From SAR202 cluster bacterium bin16 (GTDB lineage: Bacteria; Chloroflexota; Dehalococcoidia; Lucifugimonadales; Australimonadaceae), in contig MPMJ01000019.1 of NCBI GenBank assembly GCA_002238425.1, positions 1 to 60,705 on the forward strand: a stretch of DNA of 60,705 bases. Reading direction: 5' to 3'. The position numbers and the translations under genes were made by a program. Positions 25,263 through 33,444 of the stretch are shown piece after piece (within the stretch, counting starts at the first letter, position 1; each line of letters begins with the position of its first letter). Under the pieces are notes generated by a model that was given only the letters and a program-made list of their open reading frames with translations, was not told the origin of the DNA and did not search any database.

Positions 25263-25652
25263 ATGGACTGGCGCAGCACCTATCGCATCGCCCTCAGCCT
25301 CATCGCGCTCCTCGCCTTCGCAGGCGCGGCGTGGTTCGTGGTTGCACCGGAGCCCAGCCCCGGGGTCGAGATTACGCGCCCCACACCCGCGGCGACCTCT
25401 GCGGCGCTGTCGGACACGTCCGATGCCGACGCATCACCGACCGGCGAGGAGCCGCTCTCGGTGAACCTCAATACCGCCTCGGTGGAGGAGTTGGTGGAGC
25501 TTCCCGGCATCGGTGAGACGCTCGCCGGGCGCATCGTCGAGTACCGCGAGGAGAACGGCCCCTTCCTCCGCACCGACCAGGTCATGGTGGTCTTCGGTAT
25601 CGGCCCCGGTACCTACGAGAAGCTGCGCCGCTACGTCCGTGTGCGCGAATAG
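25263..25652 (+). CDS. ComEA-like helix-hairpin-helix DNA-binding protein
   Basis: A 129-residue membrane-anchored protein: one N-terminal helix (about 9-27), a Thr/Ala/Pro linker, then the ComEA HhH module (about 65-129) NLNTASVEELVELPGIGETL with AGRIVEYREENGPF. In competent bacteria ComEA binds DNA outside the membrane for uptake; no other com genes are in view. No Shine-Dalgarno is seen before the ATG, and a TACATT box lies 9 nt upstream, so a leaderless start is possible. Confidence 0.82.
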   Translation: MDWRSTYRIALSLIALLAFAGAAWFVVAPEPSPGVEITRPTPAATSAALSDTSDADASPTGEEPLSVNLNTASVEELVELPGIGETLAGRIVEYREENGPFLRTDQVMVVFGIGPGTYEKLRRYVRVRE

Positions 25653-25706
25653 CCGCATCCTTGTCTCGTTGACCCCGTGTGACCCCGCCCGTATGCTAGC
25701 TCCTCG

Positions 25707-26450
25707 ATGGTGGATTTCTCCGCAAACGCCGCCCCCCAGGTACCGCTCATGCAAGGCGAAACCGTGGAGGTCGTATTCGACACCCAGGGCGGACTCGTCA
25801 ACGAAATGGCTCCGCGCGCCGACGCGCTCGTCGTTACGAATGAACGCGTGGTACGTGACGGTGTCGCCGACGGCGCCCGCGTGGTGAGCATGTTCCCGCT
25901 CCGCGAACTCGCCGCCATGGAAGTCGCCGACAACGGACGCTCGTTCGAGAAGCTGGGCCAAGGCATCGTGCTGGTCGCTGCCGGCCTGATCCTGGGAGGC
26001 CTGAGCTGGTTCATCCTTGAGATACAGGTGCTCTCGGTCATCCTGGGCGGGCTGCCCATCCTTGCAGGCATCTACACGCTGACCGGCTGGGCGTTCCCGG
26101 ACAACGCGGGGTCCCTGCAACTGTACGCACCGGGCCATGCCATCGCCCTGCCGCTGCAGTCAGCGGCCGCGCGCGAGTCCGTCTACACTGCGATGCAGCG
26201 CATCTACGAACTGCGGTGGGGCAGCCAGCCTGAGCCGCGGACCGAGGCGCCCACGCAGATGTTCGCACCGCCTCCTGAGCCTGAAGCGGCGACGGCTACT
26301 GCCGAACCTGAAACCGAAGCGGAAGCAGGTGAGCCGGAAGAGATGGAGGACGCGATCGGCAGGCTCGTCGACGAGGCAGACGCGAGCGTAGGGTCCCCAC
26401 CCCCCGAAGAGCCTCGTTCGAGCTTCTGGGACATCTTCCGCCGCAAGTAG
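25707..26450 (+). CDS. Hypothetical membrane protein with acidic tail
   Basis: A 247-residue protein. The N-terminal 85 residues look like a small beta-rich (PH-like) cytoplasmic domain (VVTNERVVRDG, VSMFPLRELAAMEV). Two adjacent hydrophobic helices lie at about 91-128. The C-terminal about 80 residues are Glu/Pro/Ala-rich and end SSFWDIFRRK. No family was recognised. A TATGCT box lies 9 nt before the ATG and no ribosome site is seen. Convergent with tilS (13-nt gap). Confidence 0.7.
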   Translation: MVDFSANAAPQVPLMQGETVEVVFDTQGGLVNEMAPRADALVVTNERVVRDGVADGARVVSMFPLRELAAMEVADNGRSFEKLGQGIVLVAAGLILGGLSWFILEIQVLSVILGGLPILAGIYTLTGWAFPDNAGSLQLYAPGHAIALPLQSAAARESVYTAMQRIYELRWGSQPEPRTEAPTQMFAPPPEPEAATATAEPETEAEAGEPEEMEDAIGRLVDEADASVGSPPPEEPRSSFWDIFRRK

Positions 26451-26463
26451 CGCGGGCAGGTCC

Positions 26464-27477
26464 TCACTGCTCCCGTTCTACGGTCATCCAGGCCAGCGGC
26501 CCCGGCCCCACTTGCATTTCCCCGTCTCTCCCCAGCGATAGCCGACCACCCCTCGCCACGACGTGCGCGGCCTGTGCGAGCTTCTGGTGTCCGAGCGTCG
26601 CACCGTCACCGTGCAGCGAGCGCCATGCGCGCTCCAGCACGCGTGGCAACAGCGCGGGCGGCAGTGCCCGCAATGCGCTCTTCGGCCATGACACCGACGC
26701 CCCGGAACGCTCCTCGACCTCGCTCACGGCGCCGGCGGCAAGTTGGTCAAGCAGCGCGTCGTCATCTGCGGCGCGTTCAGCGAAACCTGCTAACGCTGCG
26801 CGGACATGCGGGTTGAGCTCTGTGAGTTCGCGCAGCACGCGCAGCCGGACGCGATTGCGGGCGTAGCGGAGCGAGCGGTTCGTCGCGTCGTGTGCAGGCC
26901 GGATGCCTGCCTCCGCGCAGACGGACTCTGTGTCGGCGCGGGTAACGTGCAGCAGCGGGCGCAGCAGCGTTAGCGTCTGACCGTCCACGCTGCGCTCGGA
27001 GCACTCGCGTATCGCGCCTGCGCCACGCAGTCCGCTTCCCCGCGTCAGGCGCAGCAGCACCGTTTCGGCCTGGTCGTCCTGCGTGTGAGCGGTGAAGATG
27101 GCCACCGCGTCGTGTTCGGCGGCAGCCCCGGCGAGGAAGCGGTAGCGGGCTTCGCGCGCTCCGGCCTCGTTCGACGGCGACTGCGCCGCGCCCGACGTGA
27201 ATGGCACCCCTAATGACTGGGCGGCCCGCCGCACGGACGCACGCTCGCGACGGTCCGCAGTGGGGCGCAGTCCATGGGAGAAGTGCGCGGCAATCATCCG
27301 TCGCCGTGTCCGGATGCCGACCTCGGCGCACGCGAGCAGCATCGCCATCGAGTCTGCCCCGCCGGATACCGCGAGCAGCAACACTCCGTTGCCCAGGCGC
27401 TCCCGGCTGCGGGCGAGCGCACGGCGCATCGCCATCGCCACGCGCCGCGTTGCGCTGCGTGAGCTGGAGGCCGTCAT
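26464..27477 (-). CDS. tilS: tRNA(Ile)-lysidine synthase
   Basis: A 337-residue ATP-dependent enzyme that changes C34 of the CAU-anticodon tRNA-Ile to lysidine so that it reads AUA. PP-loop LLLAVSGGADSMAMLLA (SGGADS at 38-43), then AHFSHGLRP, AIFTAHTQDDQAETVLLRL and RPLLHVTRADTE are the usual blocks. Its ATG overlaps the stop of the upstream CNNM gene by 4 nt. The C-terminal domain is short. Confidence 0.93.
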   Translation of the reverse strand: MTASSSRSATRRVAMAMRRALARSRERLGNGVLLLAVSGGADSMAMLLACAEVGIRTRRRMIAAHFSHGLRPTADRRERASVRRAAQSLGVPFTSGAAQSPSNEAGAREARYRFLAGAAAEHDAVAIFTAHTQDDQAETVLLRLTRGSGLRGAGAIRECSERSVDGQTLTLLRPLLHVTRADTESVCAEAGIRPAHDATNRSLRYARNRVRLRVLRELTELNPHVRAALAGFAERAADDDALLDQLAAGAVSEVEERSGASVSWPKSALRALPPALLPRVLERAWRSLHGDGATLGHQKLAQAAHVVARGGRLSLGRDGEMQVGPGPLAWMTVEREQ

Positions 27478-28760
27478 TCCTCTTCCGGGTCAGGGTCACG
27501 CGTGACGCGCACGCGCCCGATGCGGACGCCACGCATCTCCAGCACCGCGAAGTGCAGGTTCGCGAACGCGACCTCTGCCCCCACCTCCGGTATGCTGCCG
27601 AGCTGCTCCAGAAGGAAGCCCGCGACAGTTTCGTACTCGCCGCTGGGCAGGTTAAGCGACAACTGCTCGTTGGCGTCTGCGATGGTGAGGCCGCCGTCCA
27701 GGTAGGCTGTGCCGTCTTCCAGTATCTCGACCTGTGGCCCGTTGCCTTCCTCGTCGGCCCCTTCCTCGACCTTCCCCACGATGGACTCCACCAGCCGTTT
27801 GAACGTGACGAGACCCGCGACGCCGCCGTATTCGTCAGCCACCAGAACGATGGGGTCGCCGTTGGAGCGCATCTCATCGAACAGGTCGTCCAGGCTCTTG
27901 GTCTCGGGGACGAAACGGGGAGAGAGTGACTCCAGGGGGGCAGGGGAGTCCGCATCCGCTCCGTCCGCAAGGGCGCGCATCACGTCCTTGACGCTGACCG
28001 TCCCCACGATGTCGTCGAGTTCGTCGCGCACCACGGGGAAGCGGGTGTGGTAGTTGCTGCTGTAGAGGCCCTGGAAGTCCCGGATGGTCGCGCCGACCTT
28101 CAGCGCGACGATCTCCGGGCGCGGGGTCATCAGTTCGCTGACGCGCCGGTCGCCGAAATCCAGCACGCGGCGGATGATGTCCGCCTCGCCTCGCTCTACC
28201 GCTCCGGACTCGCTCCCGACCTCCACCATCGCCTTGATCTCTTCCTCGGTGATGAGACGGGAGAGCGACCCTCCTCCGAACAGCCTGGCGATACCGAGGC
28301 TGATCGCTTGCAGGCCGAATGAGATTGGCTTGAGCACCCACCCGATACCCTGGATGACGGGCGCGACGACGATGGAGACGCGCTCCGCGTGCCGCGCGGC
28401 CACCGTCTTGGGAATCGTCTCTCCGAAGATGAGCAGAACGATGGTGACGACGGCGGTGGCCACGGCGACAGCCAGGTTCTCGTTGTTGGTGCCGAAGATG
28501 ATGAACGCGATGCTCGTGGCGATGGCCGCCGCGCCGGTGTTCACGAGGTTGTTGCCGAGCAGTATGGGGGGCAGCAGGCGCTCAGGGTGCTCGATCATGT
28601 GCTCGACGCGGGCCGCCCCTGAGGTCTTCGTGTTCACCAGGTGCCGCAGCCGTAGCCGCTGAACGGAGAGCAGCGCGGCCTCCGAACCTGAGAAGAATGC
28701 CGAGAAGAAAAGAAATACCGCCAGCAGCATCAGGCTGGCGGCGGGTACGTCGCTCCACAT
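27474..28760 (-). CDS. CNNM/CorC (HlyC) family transporter
   Basis: A 428-residue membrane protein: DUF21 transmembrane domain with three to four helices (about 1-190, starting LMLLAVFLFFSAFFSGSEAAL), two CBS domains (about 210-330; MTPRPEIVALKV and VADEYGGVAGLVTFKRLVE), and a C-terminal CorC_HlyC domain (about 345-425). The family is tied to magnesium or cobalt export. The ATG at 28760 was chosen for the GAGAGAGG upstream; a start 12 codons earlier is possible. Overlaps tilS by ATGA. Confidence 0.92.
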   Translation of the reverse strand: MWSDVPAASLMLLAVFLFFSAFFSGSEAALLSVQRLRLRHLVNTKTSGAARVEHMIEHPERLLPPILLGNNLVNTGAAAIATSIAFIIFGTNNENLAVAVATAVVTIVLLIFGETIPKTVAARHAERVSIVVAPVIQGIGWVLKPISFGLQAISLGIARLFGGGSLSRLITEEEIKAMVEVGSESGAVERGEADIIRRVLDFGDRRVSELMTPRPEIVALKVGATIRDFQGLYSSNYHTRFPVVRDELDDIVGTVSVKDVMRALADGADADSPAPLESLSPRFVPETKSLDDLFDEMRSNGDPIVLVADEYGGVAGLVTFKRLVESIVGKVEEGADEEGNGPQVEILEDGTAYLDGGLTIADANEQLSLNLPSGEYETVAGFLLEQLGSIPEVGAEVAFANLHFAVLEMRGVRIGRVRVTRDPDPEEE

Positions 28761-28866
28761 CGTGGGAACCTCTCTCCGGCGCGGATGTCCGTTCACGCAC
28801 CGGTAACGATTCTGTCATGGCGGGGATGGTAGCATAAGATGCAGGGCACAGCCCTTCTCTGCTGAC

Positions 28867-29886
28867 ATGCTCATCCTTGGTATCGAAAGCTCTTGTGACG
28901 AGACCGCCGCCGCCGTGGTGGAGGACGGTCGTCGCGTGCTGTCCGACACCGTCTCGTCGCAGGTAGCGCTCCATGCACGCTACGGCGGTATCGTGCCGGA
29001 GGTGGCCTCACGCCAGCACCTGCTGCAGATCATCCCGGTCATAGAGGGAGCGCTGAGCGCGGCTGAAGTGAGCCTCGATGACGTCGGTGCTGTCGCTGTC
29101 ACGTACGGGCCCGGCCTCGCGGGAGCGCTGATGGTGGGCGTCAACGCAGCGAAGGCGCTGGCATTCGCGCGCGGACTCCCGCTCGTGGGCGTTCACCACC
29201 TGGAGGGGCACACCTACGCGGCGTGGCTGGAGTACGACGACCCCGCCACGGACCCGGGCTTCCCGCTCATCGTGCTCATCGCCTCCGGCGCGCACACAGA
29301 CCTCATCCTCATGCGCGGCCACGGCGACTACGAACTGCTGGGACGCACCCGTGACGACGCCTCCGGCGAGGCGTTCGACAAGGCAGCGCGACTCCTCGGA
29401 CTCGGCTTTCCCGGCGGCCCCATTGTGCAGCGCACTGCCGAGGGCGTGACGCCGAGCTTCCAGTTACCCCGCGCATGGCTCAGAGGCACGTTGGACTTCA
29501 GCTTCTCCGGCCTCAAGACAGCGCTGCTGCACAAGGCACAGGAACTGGGCGTCTACCCAGCGCCTGAGGAAGGCCCCAACCCGGAGATCGTTGCGGAACT
29601 CGCGGCGGCGTTCCAGGAGTCGGTGGTTGACGTCATCTCCGCGAAGGCTGCGGAGGCCGTGCGCCAGTACGACGCGAAGGGGCTCGTGCTTGGCGGGGGT
29701 GTCTCCGCGAACGGTCCCCTGCGGCAGGCGTGCCGGGACAGGGTGGATGTACCCGTGCTCATCCCGGCACCGCGCCTCTGCACGGACAACGGGTCCATGA
29801 TCGCCGCAGCGGGCTACCACCGGCACATCAGGGGGATAGCGCACGGACTCGACCTCGACGTCGCGCCGAGCCTTGCCCTGGCATGA
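28867..29886 (+). CDS. tsaD: tRNA N6-adenosine threonylcarbamoyltransferase
   Basis: A 339-residue ASKHA-fold enzyme that transfers threonylcarbamoyl to A37 of ANN-decoding tRNAs. LILGIESSCDETAAAVVEDG, YGGIVPEVASRQHL, VTYGPGLAGALMVG and the metal-binding VGVHHLEGHTYAAW are canonical; LDFSFSGLKTALL and the late LGGGVSANGPLR complete it. Normal length. A TAAGAT box lies about 26 nt upstream of the ATG. A purO-like gene follows 12 nt later. Confidence 0.96.
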   Translation: MLILGIESSCDETAAAVVEDGRRVLSDTVSSQVALHARYGGIVPEVASRQHLLQIIPVIEGALSAAEVSLDDVGAVAVTYGPGLAGALMVGVNAAKALAFARGLPLVGVHHLEGHTYAAWLEYDDPATDPGFPLIVLIASGAHTDLILMRGHGDYELLGRTRDDASGEAFDKAARLLGLGFPGGPIVQRTAEGVTPSFQLPRAWLRGTLDFSFSGLKTALLHKAQELGVYPAPEEGPNPEIVAELAAAFQESVVDVISAKAAEAVRQYDAKGLVLGGGVSANGPLRQACRDRVDVPVLIPAPRLCTDNGSMIAAAGYHRHIRGIAHGLDLDVAPSLALA

Positions 29887-29898
29887 GGGACTGAACGC

Positions 29899-30534
29899 AT
29901 GTACGTCGGACGAATCGTTGCAGCGGGCAGAACGCGGAGCGGGTACAACGCCGTCGCCTACCGCGTCTCAAGCCGCTCCTTCCCGAATCGCATGGCCGTC
30001 GACCGCGAAGGCACGATGGTTATCGTGCCGCGCCCCGGCTTCGAAGGCGACCTCCAACAGAGCCCGTACATCTCCTACAACGCGCTGCGGCTTGCGGGCG
30101 ACTGGGCCATCGCCACGAACGGCTCTCACACCGACCCCATCACCGAGAAGGTGAACGCGGGCCTTCCGGTGCGCGACGCCATGGCGCTGACGCTGCTGGC
30201 GATGGACTACGAGCACGACGCCTTGGACACGCCGCGCATCGCCGCGGCGGTGCCGCTGCGCGGAGACACCGGCTGGATGGCCATCGTGCGGCGCGACGGG
30301 CTGGTCGTTCGGGAAGTGCCGTTGGAGGACGGCGTCGCCCGCTACGTCGCCACCTATGAGAGGAACGACGTGCGGGACGACCAGTCGAGTGATTTCGATG
30401 CGTCCACGGCGGCGGAGGCCGCGCTCTTCACCGTGAGTGGTGCCGCGTTCGCTGACTTCGAGAAGCCGGTCACGAGCGTCGCCGCCCTTGCGAACGACGC
30501 AGGCTTCGCCCTGGGCGTGCATGTTGTCGAGTAG
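29899..30534 (+). CDS. purO: IMP cyclohydrolase, archaeal PurO type
   Basis: A 211-residue protein matching the archaeal-type IMP cyclohydrolase that closes the purine ring in place of the PurH C-terminal domain. The diagnostic opening MYVGRIVAAGRTRSGYNAVA and YRVSSRSFPNR are present, with NGSHTDPI later. PurO is best known from archaea, with scattered bacterial homologues. It is only 3 kb from purF on the other strand, suggesting that purine genes cluster loosely. It could also act in another nucleotide hydrolysis; the family call is firm. Confidence 0.85.
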   Translation: MYVGRIVAAGRTRSGYNAVAYRVSSRSFPNRMAVDREGTMVIVPRPGFEGDLQQSPYISYNALRLAGDWAIATNGSHTDPITEKVNAGLPVRDAMALTLLAMDYEHDALDTPRIAAAVPLRGDTGWMAIVRRDGLVVREVPLEDGVARYVATYERNDVRDDQSSDFDASTAAEAALFTVSGAAFADFEKPVTSVAALANDAGFALGVHVVE

Positions 30535-30543
30535 GGTGGGCGG

Positions 30544-31542
30544 CTAGAGCAGCCGCCTGAGCCGTGGGTTCGGCGGGGGCGGCTCCGTCTCCTGGGGCAC
30601 CTCGCGGTCGCTGATCGTGCGGATGTTGGGCAGGAACGCCACCGGCGCGGCGGATGCGATGTAACTCACGTCGTGGAAGACGTCTACCGGCGCGCTCGCG
30701 TCGAGCAGTTGCGAAACCCGGTCCGGCGTAAGGCGTCCGCTCACGACGATGCCAACCTTGCGCGCGCTCATGCTGTCCAGCTTCTCCCGCACGCGCTGCA
30801 CGTCTTCTGCGGCGACCGGCCTCCCACCCTCCGTACGCGCGAGGCGGACGCTGTCCAGGTTCATCCCCGAGGCCCGCGCGACCTGCTCGACCTGCTCCAC
30901 AATGTCCTTCCGTGGATCGACGTAGGCGATGCGCTGCACGTCCGGCGCGACCGCCTTGTCGAACGCGAGCATCGCTTGTACGGCGGTGCCCATCAGTTGC
31001 ACGAGCGCGCCGGAGACCGTGGCCACGGGAGCCGTACCCGCGAGCTGGGCCCCCAGGACCGTGGAGCCGGAGACGCATCCGCCTACGACGGCGGCGTAGT
31101 CCATCACCGCGGCGACCGACGGGTGCACGTTGTGCGCTCCCAGGGAGACGACGGGCACGCCGTTCGCAGTCTTCACGACGTCCCGCGCGGCGGTTGCCCA
31201 ACCGGTCTGGTGCGCGAGGATCCCGCAGATGGCGGTCTCGTACAGCCCGAAGGACGAATAAGGGGCCTTGATCTCGAGGCAGACCTCGTTCTGCGAGACG
31301 CGCGAACCTTCCTCGACAGCCCACAGCTCGCGGTTGCCCTCCGACGTCACCTTGCTGATGAGCGCCTTCACCTCCAGCGAGCCGCTGAGCACCGCCTCGC
31401 GGCTGGCGGAGAACTGCATGGAGACGGTGGGGTTCAGTCCCTCGTTGCGAAGGATGCGCTGCGTCCGGTGCAGGTAAACGTCGGCAGTATCGCCGGTGAT
31501 AACCGACGGGCGAACTTCGAATGTGGGGTTACGCATCTGCAT
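30544..31542 (-). CDS. Nicotinate phosphoribosyltransferase-like protein
   Basis: A 332-residue protein of the type II phosphoribosyltransferase (NAPRTase/QPRTase) barrel family. SGSLEVKALI, an N-terminal quinolinate-PRTase-like domain, and the barrel stretches VSLGAHNVHPSVAAVMDYAA, GGCVSGSTVLGAQLAG, RIAYVDPRKDI and KVGIVVSGRLTPDRV support this. It is shorter than typical NAPRTases, and the usual GTMxH region reads ATVSGALVQL, so substrate or activity may differ. The start has a second ATG two codons later; neither has a strong ribosome site. Confidence 0.65.
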   Translation of the reverse strand: MQMRNPTFEVRPSVITGDTADVYLHRTQRILRNEGLNPTVSMQFSASREAVLSGSLEVKALISKVTSEGNRELWAVEEGSRVSQNEVCLEIKAPYSSFGLYETAICGILAHQTGWATAARDVVKTANGVPVVSLGAHNVHPSVAAVMDYAAVVGGCVSGSTVLGAQLAGTAPVATVSGALVQLMGTAVQAMLAFDKAVAPDVQRIAYVDPRKDIVEQVEQVARASGMNLDSVRLARTEGGRPVAAEDVQRVREKLDSMSARKVGIVVSGRLTPDRVSQLLDASAPVDVFHDVSYIASAAPVAFLPNIRTISDREVPQETEPPPPNPRLRRLL

Positions 31543-31636
31543 GATGCAGACCCATAGGGGAGGGCGTATAGATGCTATGACGCGCAGGTGCGCGCTTCAA
31601 TACGCTGACCATTCCTGATTTGCGCTGCTGTGTGCA

Positions 31637-32362
31637 TCAAGGCGCTGCTATGCGCGGTAGCCCCCCGAAGCGAAGCCGAGCGAGGCCGCGCAGATCGTCC
31701 AGCGCCGTCTTGACCACCTTCACTCGCGTGTCAGGGTCCTCCTCCCACGCCACGGGGATCTCCTTCCACCGGAACCCGCGCTTCTCCGCGATGACGAGCA
31801 GCTCCGTGTCGAAGAACCACCCGTTGTCCTCTATGTGCGGGAGCAGAACGTCTGCCGCGGCCCGGCTCATCGCCTTGAACCCGCACTGCGCATCTCGGAA
31901 GTGCGTGCCCATGCTCAGCCGGATGATGCGGTTGTACGACTGTGAGATGAACTCGCGCTTGAACGACCGCTCCGTCTGCGACTCCCGCGAGAGCCGCGAG
32001 CCCCACGCCAGGTGACAACCTTCGTCCGTGATGGCGGCTACGAGCGGCGGGAACGCCTCGAGTCCCGTCGAGAGGTCGACGTCCATGTACGAGACCACGT
32101 CCGCCGTGCTCTCGCGCCACGCGCGCTTGAGCGCTCGCCCGCGGCCGCGCTCGTCGAGGTGGATGACGCCCACCTCACCCGGATGCGACTCCGCGAAGCC
32201 GGTGGCGACCTCCAGCGTCGCGTCGGTCGAGCCGTTGTCCGCGACGACGATGCGCCACTCGTGCGGGAGGTTGTCGCGCAGGAACGCGCCCAACATCTCG
32301 ATGCAGCGTCCGAGCGAGTGCTCCTCGTTCAGGACGGGTATGACGACGTCAACGGTTGCCAT
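31637..32362 (-). CDS. Glycosyltransferase family 2 (dolichyl-phosphate-glucose synthase-like)
   Basis: A 241-residue cytoplasmic GT-A enzyme. VDVVIPVLNEEHSLGRCIEM, VVADNGSTDATLEVA and the DxD-like YMDVDLSTGLEAFPPLV are the donor-binding blocks; DAQCGFKAMSRAA and FFDTELLVIAEKRGF are typical of polyprenyl-phosphate sugar synthases. No transmembrane helix. It probably builds a lipid-linked sugar donor. Starts 3 nt after the GalT/HIT-like gene's stop codon side (same-strand block with purF). Confidence 0.85.
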   Translation of the reverse strand: MATVDVVIPVLNEEHSLGRCIEMLGAFLRDNLPHEWRIVVADNGSTDATLEVATGFAESHPGEVGVIHLDERGRGRALKRAWRESTADVVSYMDVDLSTGLEAFPPLVAAITDEGCHLAWGSRLSRESQTERSFKREFISQSYNRIIRLSMGTHFRDAQCGFKAMSRAAADVLLPHIEDNGWFFDTELLVIAEKRGFRWKEIPVAWEEDPDTRVKVVKTALDDLRGLARLRFGGLPRIAAP

Positions 32363-32365
32363 CGG

Positions 32366-33433
32366 TTACTGCTGCTCCTTCAGGGCCTCGGCCACGGCGA
32401 ACGGGTCCGACGCGACGACCGGCTCGGCGAACAGTTCCATGCTGCCGAAATCGCTCGACCTCACGCCGAGTGGACCTCGGTCTACGATGCGGATGACGCA
32501 CGGAAAGCCCTGCCAATCCTCGGAGGTCTCTCCCAACGGCCGCAGTTGCCCGCCCACGTTGAACGACTGCACGCCGAGCGCGTCACGGAACACCGCGAGC
32601 GTGTCGTACAGGGCGTCGGCCGCGTCCTCAGCGAACGTGGATGCGAGGATGAACGTCTCCTTCTCCTTCGTGGGCGTGAGGCTCGCCAGCATCTGAACGC
32701 TTCCCCGCCGCCACCCGAGGCCGAGCGCGGTGTGCAGGGTGGCGAGATCGTCGAAGTAGTTGGCGCCGTGCTCCGCACGATAGGAGGAGGCGGCGCGGCG
32801 GAGCGCCTCGATGCGAGCGTAGTGGCGCCCGTGTGCCAGCTGCACCTGCGCGTGCCCGTGCACGATGGAGCCGCCCGCGCGCCAGAGGCAGTTCCACAGG
32901 AAGAACGGGTATACGGCGTCCCGGTCCGCCTCATGCGCTGCTGCGAACCACCCGTTCGCCAGTGCCACGCAATCCCGCACCGACGCTCGGTCGAACCGCA
33001 GCGGGTTGGCCTCCGCGAAGACGAGCAGACTGTGGTGCGCGTCGTACTTCGCCACGTTCGCTGCGGTCAGCGCCGTGTCGTTGCGGAGGCGTCCGAACAG
33101 GTCTTCCGGTGTGTTCTCCTCAGCCTGCGCCCACGGATCGTTCGCCAGTTCGTCCTGGATATCTGGGGCGGTGCCGCCCCGCATCGGACGGCGGGCGCGC
33201 AGTTCGTTGAAGATGGCGGACTCGCCGGTGACGAGATTCGAGATCCGCACGATTCGCTGCGTCTCCACCGCCTCCACGCTCCCAAACGTGCGCTCGACCC
33301 ACGGGGCCATCGTTGGCGGGACGCGCAGGTGCCCCTCGCTCTCGGCCACGTCGTAGATGCGGCGGAAACGCGCGGCGTCGTCCGGCGCGAGGCGTTGCGC
33401 CTGTTCGCGCAGGTTCAGTATGGACAGGGACAT
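32366..33433 (-). CDS. GalT/HIT-superfamily protein
   Basis: A 355-residue protein with the nucleotidyl-transfer motif GGSIVHGHAQVQLAHG (the H-x-H-x-Q of galactose-1-phosphate uridylyltransferase-like HIT proteins) at about residue 190, preceded by VFAEANPLRF. The classic GalT zinc cysteines are not seen. It may transfer a nucleotide to a sugar phosphate, fitting the neighbouring GT2. The ATG at 33433 lies 11 nt after purF; an open frame upstream of it runs antisense-free through purF in another frame and is not used. Confidence 0.65.
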   Translation of the reverse strand: MSLSILNLREQAQRLAPDDAARFRRIYDVAESEGHLRVPPTMAPWVERTFGSVEAVETQRIVRISNLVTGESAIFNELRARRPMRGGTAPDIQDELANDPWAQAEENTPEDLFGRLRNDTALTAANVAKYDAHHSLLVFAEANPLRFDRASVRDCVALANGWFAAAHEADRDAVYPFFLWNCLWRAGGSIVHGHAQVQLAHGRHYARIEALRRAASSYRAEHGANYFDDLATLHTALGLGWRRGSVQMLASLTPTKEKETFILASTFAEDAADALYDTLAVFRDALGVQSFNVGGQLRPLGETSEDWQGFPCVIRIVDRGPLGVRSSDFGSMELFAEPVVASDPFAVAEALKEQQ

Positions 33434-33444
33434 GGGGGCAGCGG

